In this document: positions 1 through 6,217 of the stretch, piece after piece
Numbering within the stretch: position 1 is the stretch's first letter
Layout: each line of letters begins with the position of its first letter
Assembly: GCA_038101125.1 (NCBI GenBank)
Contig: JAYNVZ010000034.1
Span: 1-7,777 of the forward strand
From: GCA-2698665 sp038101125
GTDB taxonomy: Bacteria > Pseudomonadota > Gammaproteobacteria > GCA-002705445 > GCA-002716945
Length of the DNA: 7,777 nucleotides
Reading direction: 5' to 3'
The notes under the pieces: generated by a model
Database searches by the model: none
Seen by the model: only the letters and a program-made list of their open reading frames with translations
What the model was told of the DNA's origin: nothing
Position numbers and translations under genes: made by a program

Positions 1-282
1 CATTAAACCTATGTTTCCTTCTTGTATTAAGTCAATTAAAGGTAAACCATAGCCTTTATAAGTTTTGGCTACATGGACAACAAATCTTAAGTGTGCCATG
101 ACTAGTTTTCTAGCTGCATCTAAATCATCAGAAGAATGTAGTTTTTTAAAGAGTATAAGTTCCTCTTCTTTGGACAACAGTGGCGTTTCCCTTAACTGGT
201 TAAGGTAATGGTCTAGCGTATCGCCATATTCAAGTGATTGCGATAAGTCTGTTGGCAAATTTTCAATAAGTTCATTACTCAT
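1..282 (-). CDS. rpoH: RNA polymerase heat-shock sigma factor RpoH (sigma-32), N-terminal part, cut by window edge
   Basis: Reading the minus strand from an ATG at 282 gives 94 codons open to the window edge. The protein starts MSNELIENLPTDLSQSLEYG, and the rest of the gene lies beyond position 1. Residues about 20-55 (YLNQLRETPLLSKEEELILF) match sigma region 1.2. Residues about 60-94, with ARKLVMAHLRFVVHVA and then YGLPLIDLIQEGNIGLM, match regions 2.1-2.2, which bind core polymerase. The L-x-HLRFVVHVA and GYGLP wording is typical of sigma-32 rather than RpoD or RpoS. RpoH directs polymerase to heat-shock promoters for chaperones and proteases; full-length family members are about 285 residues. 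The start is supported by a Shine-Dalgarno GTAGGAG (297-291), eight bases before the ATG. The gene is divergent from the M16 peptidase genes. In Pseudomonas and Escherichia it is preceded by ftsYEX, which are absent upstream here. Confidence 0.95.
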   Translation of the reverse strand, partial: MSNELIENLPTDLSQSLEYGDTLDHYLNQLRETPLLSKEEELILFKKLHSSDDLDAARKLVMAHLRFVVHVAKTYKGYGLPLIDLIQEGNIGLM

Positions 283-303
283 TAGTCTAGCTCCTACAAG
301 ATA

Positions 304-331
304 ATTATAATGCCATATTTATTGTATTCAA
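304..331 (-). promoter_or_regulatory. Sigma-70-type promoter of rpoH with a very short leader
   Basis: On the minus strand a -35-like TTGAAT (331-326; 4 of 6 matches to consensus) and a perfect -10 TATAAT (309-304) are separated by 16 bp. Transcription would start near 297, so the leader is only about 15 bases and begins roughly at the Shine-Dalgarno sequence. CTTGAA at the -35 resembles the sigma-32 -35 element, but no CCCCAT-like -10 follows, so autoregulation by RpoH is not supported. The transcription start is inferred. Confidence 0.6.
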
Positions 332-337
332 GACTAA

Positions 338-381
338 TAATCAAATATTTATGATAATTTAATCAAATATTTATGATAATT
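338..381. repeat. Exact tandem repeat, two 22-bp copies, directly upstream of the rpoH promoter
   Basis: Positions 338-359 and 360-381 are identical 22-base units. Each contains AATCAAATATTTATGATAAT, and they abut with no spacer. Within each unit ATCA and TGAT form a dyad around eight A/T bases. A decayed third copy may follow from 381 (about 13 of 21 matches). The units begin seven bases upstream of the predicted rpoH -35 box and repeat at about two helical turns, so they would present the same DNA face twice. They could be paired activator sites, an UP-like element, or a neutral duplication; the sequence alone does not decide. Confidence 0.85.
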
Positions 382-386
382 ATCAA
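373..386. promoter_or_regulatory. FNR/ANR-box-like dyad between rpoH and the M16 operon
   Basis: ATGATAATTATCAA matches the FNR consensus TTGAT-N4-ATCAA at 9 of the 10 defined positions, and its inner 12 bases are a perfect palindrome. It overlaps the end of the second 22-bp repeat. Its centre is about 82 bp upstream of the predicted rpoH start and about 94 bp upstream of the predicted M16 start, so it is not at the classical -41.5 position for either. In AT-rich DNA such a match can arise by chance. Confidence 0.3.
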
Positions 387-441
387 CATTTTATGTGGTT
401 TCTGTTAATTAATTCTATATTTACACAATTAAAATGTGATT

Positions 442-467
442 TTGATAATTTCAATATTTGATATAAT
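442..467 (+). promoter_or_regulatory. Possible promoter of the M16-rsmD-coaD operon
   Basis: A perfect TATAAT lies at 462-467, 15 bases before the ATG at 483. TTGATA lies at 442-447, but the 14-bp spacer is shorter than sigma-70 promoters normally allow, so the -35 assignment is doubtful. If this -10 is used, the leader is about nine bases with no Shine-Dalgarno sequence, which implies near-leaderless translation of the first peptidase. Confidence 0.4.
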
Positions 468-482
468 TATGATTATTACATT

Positions 483-1817
483 ATGAACAGATTATTTAAT
501 AAAAAGCTACTATTAGTGCTGGTTTGGTTTCTACCATTAACACAGGCTTACTCGATGAATTTTTCTGATCGATCGATTGATTATAGCCTATCAAACGGAT
601 TAAATGTTGTGCTGATTAAGGATACAAGAAGTCCTATCGTAGTATCCAGTATATGGTATAAAGTTGGTTCTAGTTATGAGCGTGAGGGAATTTCTGGGAT
701 TTCACATATATTAGAACACTTGATGTTTAAGGGCACAAAAACAATGAAGCCAGGAGAGTTTTCTAGAAAAATTAAACAGATAGGTGGCTCAGAAAACGCA
801 TTTACTGGTAGAGACTTCACTGGATATTACCAAAAGGTACATAAAGATTATTTAGAGTTATGTTTAGAATTAGAGTCAGATAGAATGAATAATTTGATTT
901 TTGTTCAAGATGAGGTTAGCAAAGAAATTGAGGTTGTAAAAGAAGAAAGGAGGCTCAGAACCGATGACCAACCTATTTCAAAATTATTTGAGAAAATAAA
1001 CAACCAGATCTTTGGGATGACTCGATATGGTATTCCAATTGTGGGTACTATGGATGATATAGGTAGTATAAAAATTAGTGATTTGAAAGAATGGTATGAT
1101 AATTACTATACTCCAAGCAATGCAACAGTTATTATTGCTGGCGATATAGATTTTATCAAAACAAAAAAAATGATTGAGAAACACTATGGTCAAATAGAAG
1201 ACCGTAAAGTTATACGATCTGTAGATTCTATTAATCATAAAATATCCTATAAGGACATTTTAGTGCGCGATAAAGTCTCTCAGCCGATAGTTTTAATGTC
1301 TTATAAGCATGGACCTTTTTCTGATGACAACAAAAAGGAGATGTATGCTCTAGAATTATTATTTGAGTTAATGGATGGCAGTAATTCCTCGAGGTTTACT
1401 AAGAACCTTGTAGATAAAAAAAAGGTAGCAATGAATACCTTTATTTCATTTGATACTTATTCTGCAAATGATAATTTAATCACATTGGGTGGTTCGCCTC
1501 GATCAGGTATTTCCATAGATCAGTTTAAAAATGAAATGCTTAATGAGTTTGAGGTTTTTGTTAGAAAAGGCCTAGAAGAAGGCGAGCTTGATCGAATAAA
1601 ATCTCGGTTATTAGCAAATAATATATACAAATTTGATTCGGTATTTTATCAAGTGATGCAAGTTGGGATGCTAGAAACTAAAGGCTATAATTGGGAGCTT
1701 CTAGATACATATATAAATGATATAAATAGCATAACTGAAAATGACATAAAAAAAATTGCTAGCAAGATAATATTAAATAAAGAATACTTGTATTCATCAA
1801 TTCTACCAAAATCATGA
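483..1817 (+). CDS. Periplasmic M16 family zinc peptidase, catalytic subunit (insulinase/MPP-like)
   Basis: This 444-residue protein is a metallopeptidase of family M16. The inverted zinc motif HxxEH is intact as HILEH (residues 75-79), and the distal zinc ligand is Glu155 in EERR, 76 residues after His79 as in the family. The GGSENAFTGRDFTGYYQ stretch (101-117) is the usual substrate-cleft strand. An N-terminal Peptidase_M16 domain (about 33-180) is followed by an M16_C domain (about 195-375). Residues 1-23 are a signal peptide (two Lys, a hydrophobic run, then TQAYS), so the enzyme is likely periplasmic. Its stop overlaps the next start by four bases (ATGA), implying coupled translation with the noncatalytic partner. 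The first ATG is kept because the signal peptide needs it, although no Shine-Dalgarno sequence is visible. Such pairs lie beside rsmD in Pseudomonas. The substrate is unknown. Confidence 0.93.
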   Translation: MNRLFNKKLLLVLVWFLPLTQAYSMNFSDRSIDYSLSNGLNVVLIKDTRSPIVVSSIWYKVGSSYEREGISGISHILEHLMFKGTKTMKPGEFSRKIKQIGGSENAFTGRDFTGYYQKVHKDYLELCLELESDRMNNLIFVQDEVSKEIEVVKEERRLRTDDQPISKLFEKINNQIFGMTRYGIPIVGTMDDIGSIKISDLKEWYDNYYTPSNATVIIAGDIDFIKTKKMIEKHYGQIEDRKVIRSVDSINHKISYKDILVRDKVSQPIVLMSYKHGPFSDDNKKEMYALELLFELMDGSNSSRFTKNLVDKKKVAMNTFISFDTYSANDNLITLGGSPRSGISIDQFKNEMLNEFEVFVRKGLEEGELDRIKSRLLANNIYKFDSVFYQVMQVGMLETKGYNWELLDTYINDINSITENDIKKIASKIILNKEYLYSSILPKS

Positions 1818-3103
1818 AATACTTTATCAGTCTTATTGCGCTAATATTTTCACTATCAGCACAATCATATCCTAAAATAGACATCATCAAGGATAACAGT
1901 AACTATTTGTTGGTTAATGAGGAATCACTGCCAATTATTGATGTAGGCATATTATTTGCTTTTGGAAGTAAAAATGATTCGTCAAAGAAAGGAATTACAA
2001 ACTTTTCTTTTGAATTATTACATCAACAAGTAATGAACAATAAAAAATTTATTAACATATTTGAAGAGGTTGGTGCTCAGTTTAGTTCTAGTGTTAACAG
2101 AGAATCTACTAGTATTTCAATAAGATTCATTAGTTCTGATGAAAATATAACTATAATCTCTCAAGCTCTTGGGAGAATGCTAGCGAATAGAGATATTTCT
2201 GTTGAGACGTTTGATTTGACAAAGGAAACTATTTTGAAGAGCATTGAGGCTAGGGACTTAGATCCAGCATCAATACTTTCTTATAAATCTAATGAAGAAT
2301 ATTTTATTAATTCCAATCTTTCACATCCAGTGAATGGTTATCGTAAAGATATATTAGATGTATCCCTTGATGATATAAAAACTCATCTCGATAATATTTT
2401 AACTCAGGGAAATATAAAATTCAGTTTCGTAGGAGATATTAGAGAGTCTCAAACTATGAAATTTATTTCAAATACATTATCAAATATTCCTGGAAGTGTT
2501 AATGAGAAGATCAGTACTAGGAGTATACAATCTAATAGTGATTTGCTTTCAAAAACGCTAAAAATAAATCATGATAGTAAACAAACACATATATCTATGC
2601 TTATTCCCGCAATCACTAGAGATGATGAAGATTTTTATAACCTGCTTGTTGCTAACTATATATTTGGAGGGAGTGGATTTGGCTCAATGTTGATGAGCGA
2701 AATTAGAGAAAAAAATGGCCTTGCTTATTCGGTATTCAGTTATTTAGTTCCCTATAAAAATGAAGGCATCCTTAAAATTGGCATGCAAACTGAAACCAAA
2801 AACACTGATAAAGCTATAGAGATAATTAATGAGCAGATAAATTTGTTTAAAGAATTCAATTTCGATGAAAAGAGAATTGACGCAGCAAAACTAGGTTTGA
2901 TTAGAAGTTTTGAACTCAGATTTGATAGTAATAAAAAAATCTTGAGTACTTTATCTGCAATCAATGATTTAAACATGCATGAAGATTATTTCGAAAAATA
3001 TATAAAAGGAATTCAAAGTGTTAATAAGGATGGTATCAAAAAAGCAATTGAGTCAAAAATTCTCTTTGATAGGAAACTTGTGATTACTGTGGGTAATAAT
3101 TAA
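1814..3103 (+). CDS. M16 family protein without zinc site, probable partner of the upstream peptidase
   Basis: This 429-residue M16-like protein has a short signal peptide (about residues 1-18, MKYFISLIALIFSLSAQS). Where the active homologue has HxxEH, it reads GITNFSFELLHQQV (60-73), so the zinc ligands are missing and it should not be catalytic itself. The C-terminal M16 half is well kept: the segment FGGSGFGSMLMSEIREKNGLAYSV (284-307) carries the Arg298 and Tyr305 pair that noncatalytic M16 subunits use to help bind the substrate peptide. This matches known two-subunit M16 enzymes, such as mitochondrial processing peptidase and bacterial heterodimers, in which one subunit carries zinc and the other carries R/Y. 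The four-base overlap with the catalytic gene suggests equal production. The TAA stop (3101-3103) is followed directly, in the same frame, by the TTG of rsmD. Confidence 0.9.
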   Translation: MKYFISLIALIFSLSAQSYPKIDIIKDNSNYLLVNEESLPIIDVGILFAFGSKNDSSKKGITNFSFELLHQQVMNNKKFINIFEEVGAQFSSSVNRESTSISIRFISSDENITIISQALGRMLANRDISVETFDLTKETILKSIEARDLDPASILSYKSNEEYFINSNLSHPVNGYRKDILDVSLDDIKTHLDNILTQGNIKFSFVGDIRESQTMKFISNTLSNIPGSVNEKISTRSIQSNSDLLSKTLKINHDSKQTHISMLIPAITRDDEDFYNLLVANYIFGGSGFGSMLMSEIREKNGLAYSVFSYLVPYKNEGILKIGMQTETKNTDKAIEIINEQINLFKEFNFDEKRIDAAKLGLIRSFELRFDSNKKILSTLSAINDLNMHEDYFEKYIKGIQSVNKDGIKKAIESKILFDRKLVITVGNN

Positions 3104-3676
3104 TTGCTCAATAATAAGCTGAAAATCACTGGCGGCTTGTTGAAATCAAGAAACCTTTCGTTTAATCCTGAGAAATCACTTAAGCCCACAAAGTCCTATA
3201 TTAGAGAATCAATTTTTAATATTATTAAAATTCAAAATACAATGAGTTGCTTGGATCTATTTTCTGGTAGTGGAATACTCTCTGCTGAGTTTCTCTCAAG
3301 AGGCGCAGAAAAGGCAGTATTGGTTGAGAATAATCGCAAAACATGCCAAAAAATTAACAGTGAATTCAAAAACCTAAAAATAAAAAACTATGATCTCCTG
3401 TGTCTTAACGTTTTAGCATTCATCAAAAATCATAAAAATAAGGAATATGACATAATATTCATTGATGCGCCATTTGATACTAACGATTTATATACGTCAC
3501 TAAAATTACTCGATGAGCATGGATTTTTAATTAAAAATGAATATATTTATATAGAGCAGAATAAAACAGACTATAATTTAGAAGTTATCTCCATTATTAG
3601 CAAGACACATAATATATTAAAAGATTTGAGTATAGGCGATGTTAGTTATACAATCGCAAAGAAAAGAGATAAATAA
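3104..3676 (+). CDS. rsmD: 16S rRNA (guanine966-N2)-methyltransferase RsmD
   Basis: RsmD methylates G966 of 16S rRNA in the 30S subunit using S-adenosylmethionine. The 190-residue protein has the expected start (NKLKITGG, residues 4-11), the LKPTKSYIRESIFNII block (26-41; RPTTDRVRETLFN in homologues), the SAM-binding loop DLFSGSG (51-57), acidic motif II VENN (74-77) and YIYIEQ near the C-terminus. Motif IV, normally DPPF or NPPY, is DAPF (121-124). There is no ATG before residue 47, and a start there would delete conserved sequence, so TTG 3104 is the best start. It follows the TAA of the M16 gene with no gap, and only a weak GGG lies 10 bases upstream. Translation probably depends on ribosomes finishing the upstream gene. 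The stop abuts the coaD ATG. Confidence 0.9.
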   Translation: MLNNKLKITGGLLKSRNLSFNPEKSLKPTKSYIRESIFNIIKIQNTMSCLDLFSGSGILSAEFLSRGAEKAVLVENNRKTCQKINSEFKNLKIKNYDLLCLNVLAFIKNHKNKEYDIIFIDAPFDTNDLYTSLKLLDEHGFLIKNEYIYIEQNKTDYNLEVISIISKTHNILKDLSIGDVSYTIAKKRDK

Positions 3677-4156
3677 ATGTCATTAATAGCAGTATACCCA
3701 GGAACCTTCGATCCAATCACTAATGGACACACCGATCTAGTTAATCGAGGTGTAAAAATATTTGATAAAATTATTATAGCTGTAGCACAAAATCCATCAA
3801 AAAATACTTTATTTACTGTAAAAGAACGAATCGAATTCATACAAGAAATATTTGATGAAAATTCACAGGTGGAAATATATTCTCTAGATAAGCTTTTAGT
3901 AGATTTCGCAAATGATCATAACGCCACGGTTATATTAAGAGGCTTAAGAGCAGTTTCAGATTTTGAGTATGAAGTCCAATTAGCTAGTATGAATAGATCT
4001 ATGGAGCCTAATATAGAAAGTGTATTTATGAGCCCAGCTGAAGAGTATGGTTTTTTATCATCAAGCATTATAAAAGAAATAGCAAAGCATGGTGGAGATC
4101 TTAGTAAGTTTATAGACAAAGCAGTTCTTGCGGCTTTACAAAAGAAATTAATATAG
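3677..4156 (+). CDS. coaD: Phosphopantetheine adenylyltransferase CoaD
   Basis: CoaD transfers AMP from ATP to 4'-phosphopantetheine, giving dephospho-CoA, the penultimate step of coenzyme A synthesis in the cytoplasm. The length of 159 residues is normal. Nucleotidyltransferase-fold motifs are intact: YPGTFDPITNGH (7-18) with the T-x-GH signature, Lys43 in the usual PSKN context (40-43 region), LRGLRAVSDFEYE (87-99), and the late FLSSSIIKEIA (126-136; ISSS/T motif). The ATG follows the rsmD TAA with no spacer and in the same frame. AGAGA about 10 bases upstream is a modest ribosome site. The gene converges with mutM, with one base between the two stop codons. In Escherichia coaD also lies beside mutM in convergent orientation, which supports the call. 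Confidence 0.97.
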   Translation: MSLIAVYPGTFDPITNGHTDLVNRGVKIFDKIIIAVAQNPSKNTLFTVKERIEFIQEIFDENSQVEIYSLDKLLVDFANDHNATVILRGLRAVSDFEYEVQLASMNRSMEPNIESVFMSPAEEYGFLSSSIIKEIAKHGGDLSKFIDKAVLAALQKKLI

Positions 4157-4157
4157 T

Positions 4158-4967
4158 TTATTTTTGGCAACTATCACAGTAGAAGGAAGAACGACCACCA
4201 AGTTTAATATTTTTAACAGACTCTCCACATCTGCAGTATTTCTTGCTGTAAATTAATAATTCTTGTTCAAAGTAACCCGGCGTCCCATCTAATTTTTTAA
4301 AATCTTTTAACGTTGTTCCTCCTGAGTCAATAGCCTTTCTAAGAACGAGTTTAATATTTGATATTAATTTTTTTAATTCTTCTGTTGATATCGATGATGA
4401 TTTTCTTTGAGGCTTAATTCCACTGATATGTAATGATTCACACGCATAGATATTTCCAACACCTACAATAATATTTTGATTCATAATTAGATTTTTAATT
4501 GAAACTGATCTTTTTTTTATAATTTTATATAGATAACTAACATTAAGTTTTTTTGATAATGGTTCAACTCCTAAGTTTTTTATTAAAAAGTGATCATCAA
4601 TATTTTCAGCCCAATGAATTGAGCCAAATTTTCTTACATCATTATAACGAAGAACGCTTTCATTTTTTAATTCTATTTCATAATGATCATGCTTATCTAT
4701 TTTTTTTATAGATGATTTTTTAAAGAACCTTACAATACCAGTCATGCCTAAATGTATTAAAATGTATCCATTTTTTAGCTTGAATACGATATGCTTTCCC
4801 CTTCTGTAAATCTCTAAAATATTTTTATTCTTAGTGTAAACTGATAGAGCAGGATCTATAGGCCATCTTAATTTTTTATTAATTATAGTTAGCTTTGAAA
4901 TAGTCTTACTTTTGATCGATTTATTAATCAATCTCACAACTGTCTCAACTTCTGGTAATTCTGGCAT
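4158..4967 (-). CDS. mutM: Formamidopyrimidine-DNA glycosylase (Fpg/MutM) with a shortened zinc knuckle
   Basis: MutM removes 8-oxoguanine and formamidopyrimidines from DNA and cleaves the abasic site. The 269-residue protein begins MPELPEVETV, so catalytic Pro2 and Glu3 are present after removal of Met1. Lys58 (RRGKH), HLGMTG with Met75 (72-77), and VRKFG with Arg112 and Phe114 (111-115) supply the usual catalytic and helix-intercalating residues. GVGNIYA (169-175) is the helix-two-turn-helix, and GGTTLKDF (216-223) with DGTPGYF (227-233) is also conserved. The C-terminal zinc finger is unusual: the first knuckle is Cys245-Arg-Cys247 instead of CxxC, and the second, Cys264-x-x-Cys267, is normal. 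The preceding loop is also a little shorter than in Escherichia. The start is fixed by the required MPELPE end, although no Shine-Dalgarno sequence is visible. It is separated from its usual partners rpmG and rpmB by the desaturase gene. Confidence 0.96.
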   Translation of the reverse strand: MPELPEVETVVRLINKSIKSKTISKLTIINKKLRWPIDPALSVYTKNKNILEIYRRGKHIVFKLKNGYILIHLGMTGIVRFFKKSSIKKIDKHDHYEIELKNESVLRYNDVRKFGSIHWAENIDDHFLIKNLGVEPLSKKLNVSYLYKIIKKRSVSIKNLIMNQNIIVGVGNIYACESLHISGIKPQRKSSSISTEELKKLISNIKLVLRKAIDSGGTTLKDFKKLDGTPGYFEQELLIYSKKYCRCGESVKNIKLGGRSSFYCDSCQK

Positions 4968-4987
4968 AATTGATATATTTTATAGCT

Positions 4988-5015
4988 ATTATAATTAATT
5001 TATCATATGATAAAT
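4988..5015. promoter_or_regulatory. Divergent mutM/desaturase promoter region with an 18-bp perfect palindrome
   Basis: The gap between mutM and the desaturase gene is 65 bp (4968-5032). ATTATAAT at 4988-4995 gives a perfect TATAAT in both directions (plus 4990-4995, minus 4993-4988). ATTTATCATATGATAAAT at 4998-5015 is a perfect 18-bp inverted repeat. It begins two bases downstream of the plus-strand -10, so it would cover the likely desaturase start site, a normal place for a repressor. No convincing -35 box is seen; TTGATA at 4970-4975 is only 14 bp from the -10. Desaturase genes are often controlled by TetR-type repressors that bind palindromes of similar size, but no regulator gene is in the window. 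Confidence 0.5.
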
Positions 5016-5032
5016 GATCAGAATATAAAGAT

Positions 5033-6217
5033 ATGATAGACATAGCAATAAATGGATTAATTGATTTTACATGGGTTGGTTACTTAGTGTATACACTTAT
5101 AGTAACCCATATTTCTATTGTGGCTATTACTTTATATCTTCATAGAGGAGTATGTCACTCAGCTATCGAAATAAAGCCTTTCCTATCCCATTTCTTTAGA
5201 TTTTGGTTATGGCTGACAACTTCTATGAGAACTGCTGACTGGGTAGCGGTGCATAGAAAACATCATGCTAAGTGTGAAACTATTGATGATCCTCATAGCC
5301 CTGCATATTATGGAATAGATACAGTATTGCTTCGTGGGGCTGATTTGTATCATGAAGAAAAAAATAATCCAGAAACACTAGAAAAATATTCACAAAACTG
5401 TCCTACAGACTGGGTTGAAGAAAATATCTATACTGGTAAAAACAACATTGGAATATTGTTATTGTTTATCTTTAGTATAATTATGTTTGGAGTAGTCGGT
5501 ATTATTATATGGGCTGTACAAATGGCTTGGACACCTATTTTTGCTGCTGGCGGTATTAATGGGGCAGGTCACTACTGGGGATATAGAAACTATGATACTA
5601 GTGACGATTCAACTAATATGGGTCCTCTAGGGCTCATTATAGGAGGTGAAGAGCTTCATAATAATCATCATGCTTTTCCTACGGCTGCAAAATTTTCGCT
5701 TAAGCCATGGGAGTTTGATATTGGTTGGATGTACATTCAAATATTTTCATTTCTAGGTCAGGTCAAAGTCAAAAGGCTTGCTCCAAAAACTGTTATAGAC
5801 AACCCTAGTGAAGTTTTAGATCCAGAGACCGGCTATGCATTATTAAAATCCAAGTTAACTGTTATTACAAATTATACTAAAACTGTGCTAGCTCCTTTAA
5901 TGAAACATGAGTCAAGAAATGCGACAGGTGAATTAAAACGTTTACTTAACAAATCACAATCATCATTAGTGAGAGAACCTCATAGAATTACAAACCAAGA
6001 GAATAATACTTTAGATATCATATTTGATAAATGCTACAACCTAAAGATCGCATATGATTTAAAAAATAAGTTATTAAACATACTACACTCTCGAAATCTT
6101 CAGCATGATAAGTTTATAGATACTATTAATGAATGGTGTGAAGAAGCTAAGTCTGCTGGAATAGAGTCACTGGTAGATTTTTCAGTAAGCTTAAGAGGAT
6201 ATAAGGTAATCAAATAA
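5033..6217 (+). CDS. Membrane-bound fatty acid desaturase, delta-9 acyl-CoA/acyl-lipid type (DesC/DesB-like)
   Basis: This 394-residue integral membrane di-iron enzyme should insert a cis double bond into a saturated acyl chain, using oxygen and an electron donor. All three histidine boxes of the family are intact: HRGVCH (37-42), HRKHH (74-78) and HNNHH (209-213), and there is an extra conserved His180 in NGAGHYWGYRNY. Hydrophobic segments lie at about 12-36, 48-65, 138-160 and 161-175. A soluble C-terminal extension from about 255 to 394 carries no further motif; proteobacterial members near 390 residues have a comparable tail. The ATG has only a weak AAAG upstream. The gene lies opposite to mutM on one side and to rpmG on the other, two bases from the rpmG stop. 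The exact substrate (acyl-CoA or phospholipid) cannot be read from the sequence. Palindromic DNA upstream suggests regulated expression. Confidence 0.9.
   Translation: MIDIAINGLIDFTWVGYLVYTLIVTHISIVAITLYLHRGVCHSAIEIKPFLSHFFRFWLWLTTSMRTADWVAVHRKHHAKCETIDDPHSPAYYGIDTVLLRGADLYHEEKNNPETLEKYSQNCPTDWVEENIYTGKNNIGILLLFIFSIIMFGVVGIIIWAVQMAWTPIFAAGGINGAGHYWGYRNYDTSDDSTNMGPLGLIIGGEELHNNHHAFPTAAKFSLKPWEFDIGWMYIQIFSFLGQVKVKRLAPKTVIDNPSEVLDPETGYALLKSKLTVITNYTKTVLAPLMKHESRNATGELKRLLNKSQSSLVREPHRITNQENNTLDIIFDKCYNLKIAYDLKNKLLNILHSRNLQHDKFIDTINEWCEEAKSAGIESLVDFSVSLRGYKVIK

Noticed and set aside
326..331. Sigma-32 promoter controlling rpoH, from the CTTGAA at its -35
   Set aside because: No CCCCAT-like -10 lies at the right distance, whereas a perfect TATAAT does.
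984..1238. 84-codon open frame on the minus strand inside the first M16 gene
   Set aside because: It lies wholly opposite a well-supported gene, has no recognisable motif or ribosome site, and looks like a reverse-strand shadow.
2752..2976. 74-codon hydrophobic minus-strand frame inside the second M16 gene
   Set aside because: The apparent hydrophobicity comes from reverse-reading Lys/Asn/Glu-rich AT-rich codons; no independent support.
3242..3676. rsmD starting at its first ATG (residue 47)
   Set aside because: This would remove the conserved ITGG and RESIFN blocks just before the SAM-binding loop.
3646..4170. Two minus-strand open frames opposite coaD (3646-3840 and 3916-4170)
   Set aside because: Both overlap strongly conserved CoaD coding sequence and show no homology or start signal of their own.
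4130..4200. Terminator between convergent coaD and mutM
   Set aside because: No stable stem-loop with a following T run could be seen on either strand; only T-rich sequence is present.
6208..6216. AATCAAATA shared between the rpoH upstream repeat and the desaturase/rpmG hairpin
   Set aside because: A nine-base AT-rich match is expected by chance in this sequence and the contexts are unrelated.
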